Positions 1-4,973 of a stretch of DNA of 6,049 nucleotides are shown piece by piece. Positions within the stretch are counted from its first letter, which is position 1. Every line of letters begins with the position of its first letter. The notes under the pieces are model-generated. The model was not told the origin of the DNA. It saw only the letters and a program-made list of their open reading frames with translations, and searched no databases. A program made the position numbers and the translations under genes. This stretch comes from JAJOKK01 sp965370555 (GTDB lineage: Bacteria > Bipolaricaulota > Bipolaricaulia > UBA7950 > UBA9294): assembly GCA_965370555.1 (NCBI GenBank), contig CBDUVB010000073.1, positions 1 to 6,049 on the forward strand. Direction: 5' to 3'.

Positions 1-1087
1 GGATCTCCTCTGCCAGGGTGTGCAGGTCGATCCCGCGTTCGTGCGCGATCTCGAGAAGCTTCACCGCGGTGAGGATTCCATCGCCGGTCGGGCTATGATC
101 GGAGAAGATGATGTGTCCCGACTGTTCCCCCCCGATCTTCGCTCCGTGGGCGAGCATTGCCTGGGCCACGTTCCGGTCTCCGACCGGGGTACGCACCATC
201 TCGATCCCCGCTTTCTTAAGTGCTTCTTCTAAACCGAGGTTACTCATCACTGTTGCCACCACGATCGCCGGGTCGAGGGAGCCCTTCTGTTGCAGGTGAA
301 TCGCCGCGATTCCCATCATACGGTCCCCGTCGATTGTCTCCCCTGTTGGCGAGACGAGGAGGACACGGTCCCCGTCCCCATCGAAGGCGATCCCTAGATT
401 GGCGTGGTGCTCCAGGACCGCGGCTCGAAGTGGCGCAAGGTGGGTCGATCCGCATTCCTGGTTGATCCGCATGCCATCGGGGAGTGTATGAAGCTCGATC
501 ACCCGCGCATTGAAGTGCCGCAGGACACGAGGCGCAATCGCGCCAGTCGCTCCGTAGGCACAGTCGACAACTACCGTCCGCCCAGCGAGATCGATCTCCT
601 CGATCTCGATCGTCCCTGCGAGAAAGGCGGCGTACCGGCTCGCTGCCGCCTCGAGTGGAACGATCCTTCCCACGGGGCCAGGTTGTGGAGAGATCTTAGA
701 GAAGGAGTTCTCGATCGCCTCTTCTTGAGAGAGCGTGAGCTTTCTCCCCTGGCGATCGAAGAACTTGATCCCGTTATCCTCCGGTTGGTTGTGCGAGGCG
801 GAGATCACCGCTCCCAGGTCAGCGTGTTCATCCTTAATCAGGAAGGCGATAGCTGGGGTCGGGATCACCCCAGCGAGGAAGACATCGGCTCCACAGGCGG
901 AGAACCCGGCTGCGAGCGTTCCTTCGAGCATCGGCCCGCTAGTTCGCGTGTCCCGCCCGATGATGACCCGTCCTCGTTCGGGAAGAAGGTGTTCCGCGGC
1001 GGCTCGGGCTAGGGCAAGGGAGAGTTCCGGGGTGAGGTCCTGATTCGCGCATCCCCGCACCCCATCCGTTCCGAATAGATTCCTCAT
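1..1087 (-). CDS. glmM: Phosphoglucosamine mutase GlmM (C-terminus outside window)
   Basis: This gene should interconvert glucosamine-6-phosphate and glucosamine-1-phosphate in the cytoplasm, the step that feeds UDP-GlcNAc synthesis for the cell wall and outer envelope. The reading frame is open for 362 codons and leaves the window; the family is usually about 445 residues, so the last ~80 are missing. Visible hallmarks are the N-terminal MRNLFGTDGVRG, the phosphoserine loop VISASHN with the catalytic Ser at residue 98, the metal-binding DGDGD at 236-240, and the sugar-binding GGEQSGH with Glu321, followed by the SDHSPTGDGI stretch typical of GlmM rather than phosphomannomutase. I chose the start at 1087 because it gives the usual N-terminus. 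An in-frame ATG at 1099 would add MVPA and sits 3 nt after a GGGAGG. The start overlaps the stop of the upstream gene as ATGA, which suggests translational coupling. No frameshift or missing key residue is seen. Confidence 0.96.
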   Translation of the reverse strand, partial: MRNLFGTDGVRGCANQDLTPELSLALARAAAEHLLPERGRVIIGRDTRTSGPMLEGTLAAGFSACGADVFLAGVIPTPAIAFLIKDEHADLGAVISASHNQPEDNGIKFFDRQGRKLTLSQEEAIENSFSKISPQPGPVGRIVPLEAAASRYAAFLAGTIEIEEIDLAGRTVVVDCAYGATGAIAPRVLRHFNARVIELHTLPDGMRINQECGSTHLAPLRAAVLEHHANLGIAFDGDGDRVLLVSPTGETIDGDRMMGIAAIHLQQKGSLDPAIVVATVMSNLGLEEALKKAGIEMVRTPVGDRNVAQAMLAHGAKIGGEQSGHIIFSDHSPTGDGILTAVKLLEIAHERGIDLHTLAEEI

Positions 1088-1566
1088 CGCGGGGACCATC
1101 CTCCTCCCAAGGTGAGAAACGGTGGGCCGAGGGCCCGCGGGCCGGAGGCCAGCGGGTAGAGGATCTCCCCGCCGAGCCCGATCTGGAATCCCGCTTCGGA
1201 AGAGAGTCGATAGGCGATCCCTCCTCCGAGAACTGGGGAGGGGAAGGTCGCGTTAAGATCGAAGTATGAGATGCCAGCGGTCGCGCGGATCAGACTCATC
1301 CCAACATTACCCTCGCCGGTCAACGCTACTTCCACACTCCCTAGTATGAGTGTCTTCCCCTCGGGGTTGATGAGGAGCGAGGCGATCCCCCAACCGAAAG
1401 GGAGTCTCATTCCGAGGTCAATCCCGACCAGGAATAGGATCTTTCCCAAAGGCAGGGTTATGCGCAGGCCTACGTAATCGATCCCCCCCGCACTTACAGA
1501 AAGAGAACCGATCAAAATAAGGAGAGATATCAACAAGAACCCGATGTGGAACGATCGTGGTGTCAT
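1084..1566 (-). CDS. Exported 160-aa protein, probably beta-rich or barrel-like, unknown function
   Basis: I do not recognise a family. Residues 1-27 form a clear signal peptide: a short basic start (MTPRSF), a long Leu/Ile-rich core and a small-residue end SVSA before GG. The mature ~133 residues alternate hydrophobic and polar positions in short strands separated by Gly/Pro turns (for example YVGLRITLPLGK, SVEVALTGEG, GISYFDLNATF, GGGIAYRLSSEAGFQIGLGG). This pattern is typical of a small outer-membrane beta-barrel or an envelope beta protein. No cysteine lipobox is present. The start codon has only AAGG directly before it and an in-frame stop just upstream, so no longer form is possible. 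It lies 42 nt after the CsgG-like gene, and its TGA overlaps the ATG of glmM by 4 nt, so the three genes are probably co-transcribed. That it acts with the CsgG-like protein is inference from position only. Confidence 0.75.
   Translation of the reverse strand: MTPRSFHIGFLLISLLILIGSLSVSAGGIDYVGLRITLPLGKILFLVGIDLGMRLPFGWGIASLLINPEGKTLILGSVEVALTGEGNVGMSLIRATAGISYFDLNATFPSPVLGGGIAYRLSSEAGFQIGLGGEILYPLASGPRALGPPFLTLGGGWSPR
1100..1108 (-). promoter_or_regulatory. Ribosome binding site of glmM, ambiguous start choice
   Basis: On the minus strand this reads GGGAGGAGG, a strong Shine-Dalgarno sequence inside the last codons of the upstream gene. It lies 12 nt before the family-typical ATG (1085-1087), which is long. 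It lies directly before an in-frame ATG at 1097-1099, which is short (3 nt after the GGGAGG part). Either start leaves the enzyme intact; the site does not decide between them. Confidence 0.6.
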
Positions 1567-1608
1567 CCTTGCGGGAGTCTACTAGATTCTCATCCTGGTC
1601 GCCAATCG

Positions 1609-3243
1609 TTATCGGGCTTCCGAGCGCACTATATCCCCGATGAGCGGGTCAAAATCGGTCGTTCGCACCCCATAGGAAACCTGATCACGCACCTCGGTGA
1701 TGACAATATCTCCCTTTGTACCCAGGACATCGTAGTCGAGAATTTCGCCGGTGTTCGGGTCGGTGATGAGGTTCGTTGTGGAGAGGACCTGGAAAAAGTC
1801 GCCCTTACTCACCCCGTGGGAGGCTCCGATATTGATCGCTACCCGACCGTCGGGGAGGATCGCGGCGATCTGCCCCGTGCGTGGGCTCCAGCTTGGCATG
1901 GTAGCGGGAAGGGCTTCGCGCATGGTGATTACGGCCGGAGCTATGGCGCCCATACTGTTAATCAAGTGTGAGACGAGCTGATCGAGCGCGCTGTTCGTCG
2001 CCTGCCCAACGATCGTCTCATCGAACTGACCGCTCCCAACCGTGATCTCGTCGATCAGAGGGATCCCAAATACACCCCCGGGTTTGATCTGGAAGGTTGT
2101 GCTGGCGATGTAGGAGGTCCCGTCCCATAACTTGGCGATGTACGTCCCTGGGCCCATCTGCATACCTGTTGTGTCCCGCTGATTCCAGAACCACTTTCCA
2201 CAATCCCCAGCACCGATGAACTGCCAGTCGAGCCACTTGAGGAAGGCCCCACCACCGGTGTGGATCTCGATCCCATACCAGCCCGATCCCCATGGGTTCC
2301 TATACCCGATGTGGACGGTCTCCCCTGTAGAGTAGTACGGCTTATCCGTACGCAAGTCGCCGGTGCAGATATCCGTCGAAGCTGGCTGGCCCAAAGAGGC
2401 GATCTTTCCGATATCGACGGAGAAACCGGTCGTTCCTTCGGCCGATCCTGCCACCGAGACCGCGCTCATGATCTCCGAGGTGTAGGCGTTCACCAACCGT
2501 GCCGACATAGCCACCTCTACCGATGCGCTGCTGACACTGAAGAAGCCGAGGCTCATCGATACTTGTTGGACGTTGACCTTAGTGACCGAGCCCACGATCA
2601 ACAGGTCCGCACCGAGGATATGACCTGCGGTCGTCAGGTCCTCGGTGATCGCCGGGTTGAGACCGCGCTCCTGCATCACCGCCTCAAGCTCGCTCCGTTC
2701 CAGGACGCGCACACCACTTCGCACCAATCGCTCGATCAGTTCGTCGGCCACCCCACCGCCTACGTTGACGAATCCGGATCCACTCCGATCATCGAACCGT
2801 GCTACCGCCACCTTGAGGCTCGTAACATGGGGCATCGTATCCGGGTTAATGGGGACCGCGAGGGTGATAACCAGGGAGTTGTTTGCCTCATTCGACTCGT
2901 CGATCCGGTTGAACGGCTGATCCGCCTCTACACTGATCGTGTGCATCCCGACCTCCGCCATCCAATCGAAAGACACGATCTTTGATCGTCCGGCATCGAG
3001 GCCAAACGGGATCGAAGGGGTATCAATCGGGAAACCGTCCATGAGGAAGCGCACGTTGAACCGTCCGTCGGCGTCGCTCGTGCCCACATTCTCCACCGTA
3101 ACCGTGACCGTGACTTGATCGCCCACGACCGGATCCTGCGGGGTGAGCATGATATCGGTGACGACGAGATCCGGTTTAGCAAGGGCGGTCACCATGACAA
3201 AAAGGACGATCAGTAGGCTGACTAACGGCACGAAGCGCTTCAC
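1609..3243 (-). CDS. Exported CARDB / CsgG-family / FlgT_C-like multidomain protein
   Basis: With the GTG start the protein has 544 residues. Residues 1-22 are a signal peptide (MKRFVPL, hydrophobic core, ALA before KPD); no lipobox Cys is seen, unlike E. coli CsgG, which is a lipoprotein. Residues 23-130 match a CARDB adhesion-type beta domain (PDLVVTDI, GDQVTVTVTVENVGTSDA, DESNEANNS). Residues 143-283 match the first part of a CsgG domain (VAVARFDDRSG, GGGVADELIERLVRSGVRVLERSEL, HILGADLLIVGSVT, SARLVNAYTSEI). Residues about 287-388 look like an inserted beta-sandwich with Cys293 and Cys348 (ending GPGTYIAKLWDG). CsgG-like sequence then resumes at 400-430 (VGSGQFDETIVGQATNSALD). Residues 450-542 resemble the FlgT C-terminal domain (GRVAINIGASHGVSKGDFF). 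By analogy it may form or attach to a periplasmic/outer-membrane assembly. Start choice: AGGAGG lies 5 nt before GTG 3243, only 2 nt before ATG 3246; a GTG at 3276 lacks a site and would spoil the signal peptide. Confidence 0.85.
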   Translation of the reverse strand: MKRFVPLVSLLIVLFVMVTALAKPDLVVTDIMLTPQDPVVGDQVTVTVTVENVGTSDADGRFNVRFLMDGFPIDTPSIPFGLDAGRSKIVSFDWMAEVGMHTISVEADQPFNRIDESNEANNSLVITLAVPINPDTMPHVTSLKVAVARFDDRSGSGFVNVGGGVADELIERLVRSGVRVLERSELEAVMQERGLNPAITEDLTTAGHILGADLLIVGSVTKVNVQQVSMSLGFFSVSSASVEVAMSARLVNAYTSEIMSAVSVAGSAEGTTGFSVDIGKIASLGQPASTDICTGDLRTDKPYYSTGETVHIGYRNPWGSGWYGIEIHTGGGAFLKWLDWQFIGAGDCGKWFWNQRDTTGMQMGPGTYIAKLWDGTSYIASTTFQIKPGGVFGIPLIDEITVGSGQFDETIVGQATNSALDQLVSHLINSMGAIAPAVITMREALPATMPSWSPRTGQIAAILPDGRVAINIGASHGVSKGDFFQVLSTTNLITDPNTGEILDYDVLGTKGDIVITEVRDQVSYGVRTTDFDPLIGDIVRSEAR

Positions 3244-3248
3244 CATTC

Positions 3249-3254
3249 CCTCCT
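3249..3254 (-). promoter_or_regulatory. Shine-Dalgarno AGGAGG that decides the start of the CsgG-family gene
   Basis: The minus strand reads AAAGGAGGGAATGGTGAAG here. AGGAGG is 5 nt from the GTG at 3243 and 2 nt from the ATG at 3246, so initiation at GTG (giving MKRFVPL as the mature-style signal peptide start) is favoured. The difference is one residue. Confidence 0.65.
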
Positions 3255-3307
3255 TTGGAACTGAACCTTGTTGCACCTTGTATCTACACAGGGATCCACG
3301 CAGAGTT

Positions 3308-4591
3308 TCACTCGCCTTCCTCCTGATGATGCCGGGAGATTCTCGCCCCTTCGCTATGCACGCGCAACACCGGTAGAAGAAACGCGGCAGCGACCGCGAG
3401 GATCGCGAGCGCTCCGCCCACCCCGATCCGATCTGCTAAGAGGCCGACGAGAGGAGCGAGCCCTGCCATTAGCAGGGTGCGCAGCTGAGACTCCACCGAG
3501 AGGCCGGTAGCCATGGTACGGTGAGGGATGAGGTCAGCGAGGTAGCCGATCATGATCGGACGGCGGACGTTCTGCAGCAGGTAGAATCCGAGGAAAGCAA
3601 CGACGGCGAGGGGATAGACCCGAAACCATGTGGCAATCCCGGCCATAATGAGGAGGCTAACTCCAAGGAGGTAGGTGAGGTTTACCGCGAAGGAAAGAGA
3701 GCGAGCCCATTTCGTCACCCGATGGGCGTTCGCTGAGGCGGCACTCGTCCCCAAGTAGATGACGAAATAGATGGCTCCAACGACGATTGCCACTCGTTGA
3801 TCGGCATGAACGGAAAGGAGAATGGGAAGGGCGAGGGCCTGGGTCTTCAAGATCGGCTGTAGGTAGTCCTTGGTCGCCTTGAATATTGCATCGAAAGAAG
3901 CGCTGCTAGACAATCCGCGCAGCAGACGCGGCTGGCGAAAGGTGGTCAAGAAATCCCGTATCGTCACGCTGACCCGCCCGGCGAGCTTCTTCTTCCATCC
4001 CCCTTCCACAGGGATGAGAGCCCCGTCGAGTTCTTTGGGATATGAAGCCATGAGGAAGAGTTCCATGATGTAGGGAACTATCGAGGCAAGAAAGACGATC
4101 CGATAGCTTCCAGTGTGGAAGACAAGTCCAGCGGCGATGAGCGCGGCAAGCGCGGAACCAAACTGTGATGCAGCACGTGTATGGCCGTAGTACTCGACCT
4201 TTTGATCCTCGATTCCCTTGATCCGCAAGTACTCGAGGATCATCGCCTTATGTGTCCCAGAGCGGAACGTCTCCCCGAACGCGAAGAGTATCATCGCCAA
4301 GACGTAGATCGAGAAACGGGGAACGAGGTAGAAGAGGGCAAAGGAAAGGAGGTAGAAGGAGAACGATGCGATCATCGCCTTGCGACGTCCATAAGCATCG
4401 GCGATCACCCCCGTCGGGATCTCAAGGAGGTTCGTCGCGATCTCACGGATCGAGAAGAGCCCTCCGATCTCCAGGAACGAGAGCCCCATCTCACGGAAGA
4501 AGAGGATTAGGAACGGGTCGAAGAAACGTAGGTTCTTCAAGAACCCGTACGCGCGAAACTTATGGTACATCAGGTCTTTTGGGGTCGTCAT
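3308..4591 (-). CDS. Major facilitator superfamily (MFS) transporter, unknown substrate
   Basis: This is a 427-residue integral inner-membrane protein of typical MFS length, with about 12 hydrophobic segments in two halves separated by a charged cytoplasmic loop at about 183-225 (YPKELDG to FRQPRLL). The MFS motif A is clear in the loop after the second membrane segment, GVIADAYGRRK at residues 61-71. A weaker copy, GLLADRIG, sits at 383-390 in the second half. GETFRSGTHKAMILEYL at 106-122 resembles a conserved stretch in membrane segment 4 of MFS proteins annotated as drug-efflux-like or uncharacterised. The substrate cannot be read from the sequence. The ATG has GGAG 8 nt upstream and overlaps the TGA of a decayed GxxExxY remnant. 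The C-terminal tail is short and charged (HHQEEGE). The next gene follows after 64 nt, so it may or may not share a transcript. Confidence 0.9.
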   Translation of the reverse strand: MTTPKDLMYHKFRAYGFLKNLRFFDPFLILFFREMGLSFLEIGGLFSIREIATNLLEIPTGVIADAYGRRKAMIASFSFYLLSFALFYLVPRFSIYVLAMILFAFGETFRSGTHKAMILEYLRIKGIEDQKVEYYGHTRAASQFGSALAALIAAGLVFHTGSYRIVFLASIVPYIMELFLMASYPKELDGALIPVEGGWKKKLAGRVSVTIRDFLTTFRQPRLLRGLSSSASFDAIFKATKDYLQPILKTQALALPILLSVHADQRVAIVVGAIYFVIYLGTSAASANAHRVTKWARSLSFAVNLTYLLGVSLLIMAGIATWFRVYPLAVVAFLGFYLLQNVRRPIMIGYLADLIPHRTMATGLSVESQLRTLLMAGLAPLVGLLADRIGVGGALAILAVAAAFLLPVLRVHSEGARISRHHQEEGE

Positions 4592-4739
4592 AAGGTCAAC
4601 TCCAGCAATCTCGAATCTAGTTCCCGGTGCGCCTCAATCGTACAGCCAATCACCAGCTTCGGCAGCGCATCGAATTCCATTCTTCGTGCTCTTCACGGTG
4701 AATTCCCTTCGACCTCCGGTCTTGCTTCGCAACCGGCAT
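4588..4739 (-). pseudogene. Frameshifted N-terminal remnant of a GxxExxY-family gene
   Basis: An ATG at 4737-4739, preceded by AGGGG, opens MPVAKQDRRSKGIHREEHEE and then runs into WNSMRCRSW and a stop. In another frame, from the ATG at 4678-4680, the sequence reads MEFDALPKLVIGCTIEAHRE, followed by LDSRLLELTL and a stop. Family members usually begin with a charged HEE-type leader followed by MEFDEL..IIGCAIEVHRELGPGLLESAYE, as far as I recall. The two pieces therefore look like one gene broken by a one-base loss within GAAGAATGG. The GxxExxY signature itself would be GCTIEAH in the shifted part. Only about 50 of the ~125-130 residues remain; sequence similarity stops near LLE, right where the MFS gene starts. 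The TGA at 4588-4590 overlaps the MFS ATG. The function of the family is not established; it often occurs in many copies per genome in uncultured bacteria. The 30-residue ORF could still be translated. Confidence 0.6.
4600..4603 (-). promoter_or_regulatory. Ribosome binding site of the MFS gene
   Basis: GGAG on the minus strand lies 8 nt before the ATG at 4589-4591, a normal spacing. It supports this start over the Met at residue 8. It lies within the remnant of the GxxExxY gene, so the transporter either recruited this site or was always preceded by such an overlap. Confidence 0.55.
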
Positions 4740-4775
4740 CTGTCCCCTCCGAGCTCAACCCACCTAATAATGAAC

Positions 4776-4809
4776 TACTCCGTCCGCGTGCGGCGTGGTA
4801 GTTCAATCT
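4776..4809. repeat. 34-nt direct repeat, copy 1
   Basis: The sequence starts TACTCCGTCCGCGTGCGG and is matched at 33 of 34 positions by 4940-4973 (only C4804 versus T4968 differs). This copy is flanked on the left by AAC, so 4773-4803 forms an imperfect palindrome (AACTAC ... GTAGTT, about 10 pairs with one mismatch and two G-T pairs). It is intergenic, just upstream of the GxxExxY remnant. The high identity implies a recent duplication or a selected element. I do not recognise the family. Confidence 0.85.
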
Positions 4810-4829
4810 CTGCGGGTTGGACTCCCCAC

Positions 4830-4857
4830 AGCTTGCTACGACTGTAGCTTGCTGCGA
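4830..4857. repeat. Imperfect 12-nt tandem repeat with small hairpin
   Basis: AGCTTGCTACGA (4830-4841) recurs as AGCTTGCTGCGA (4846-4857) with one mismatch and a 16-nt period. Across the junction, GCTAC (4835-4839) and GTAGC (4844-4848) can pair over a 4-nt loop. No function is evident. Confidence 0.5.
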
Positions 4858-4861
4858 ATGT

Positions 4862-4927
4862 CGTCATTCCGGCGCATGCCGGAATCCAGTGGTTCGTTCG
4901 TGGACACCGGCCTTCGCCGGTGTGACG
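4862..4927. repeat. Head-to-head pair of REP-like palindromes (BIME-like)
   Basis: The left unit, 4862-4888, contains an 8-bp perfect hairpin ATTCCGGC-GCAT-GCCGGAAT. The right unit, 4901-4927, contains ACACCGGC-CTTC-GCCGGTGT. The reverse complement of the right unit aligns with the left over the whole 27 nt: both read CGTCA, two variable bases, CCGGCG, three variable bases, GCCGG, two variable bases, TCCA. They are therefore two inverted copies of one palindromic element separated by 12 nt. The left unit has the GTCATTCCGGC...GCCGGAATCCA form that I know as a dispersed intergenic repeat in many bacteria. The pair arrangement resembles the bacterial interspersed mosaic elements built from REP sequences, which are moved by RAYT transposases; none is encoded here. 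Confidence 0.75.
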
Positions 4928-4939
4928 TGATGCTATTAA

Positions 4940-4973
4940 TACTCCGTCCGCGTGCGGCGTGGTAGTTTAATCT
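4940..4973. repeat. 34-nt direct repeat, copy 2, overlapping the end of the restriction-modification gene
   Basis: This copy matches 4776-4809 at 33 of 34 positions. Its last 7 bases (4967-4973) lie within the restriction-modification gene and supply the TAA stop and the final Asp codon. At the one differing base this copy has T4968 where copy 1 has C4804; copy 1 read in the same way would give TGA instead, so both versions would end the frame. It lacks the left palindrome arm found beside copy 1. Confidence 0.85.

Noticed and set aside
404..1012. Long plus-strand open frame (202 codons) opposite glmM
   Set aside because: It is antisense to a well-conserved gene, its product is Arg/Asp-rich with no domain, and the minus-strand frame carries all GlmM catalytic motifs. 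It is a composition shadow.
2260..2985. Plus-strand open frame of 241 codons opposite the CsgG-like gene
   Set aside because: It is antisense to clear CARDB/CsgG motifs, and its product is His/Arg-rich with no recognisable fold.
3274..3276. Upstream GTG start giving a 555-residue CsgG-like protein
   Set aside because: It has no ribosome binding site and would put MQQGSVPKEG before the signal peptide. The strong AGGAGG lies inside that extension.
3244..3307. Promoter for the CsgG-like gene (TAGATA-like box with a weak GTGAAA upstream)
   Set aside because: The match to a sigma70 consensus is poor and the spacing is about 19 nt. A transcript start here is possible but not supported by the sequence alone.
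4716..4736. Hairpin CCGG-TTGC-TTC-GCAA-CCGG
   Set aside because: It is a short, bulged stem that coincides with the start codon area of the GxxExxY remnant and is likely incidental.
4562..4801. Plus-strand open frame across the repeat and remnant region
   Set aside because: It has no ribosome binding site or domain and overlaps both the MFS start and the GxxExxY remnant on the other strand.
4773..4803. Rho-independent terminator for the restriction-modification transcript
   Set aside because: The palindrome is imperfect, the G-T pairs become mismatches in the minus-strand transcript, and no T-run follows. Hairpins at 4868-4920 also lack a T-run.
4776..4973. Minimal CRISPR array formed by the two 34-nt repeats
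   Set aside because: There are only two copies, the interval between them is 130 nt and itself made of hairpins, and there are no cas genes nearby. Spacing is far outside the usual 25-50 nt spacer range.
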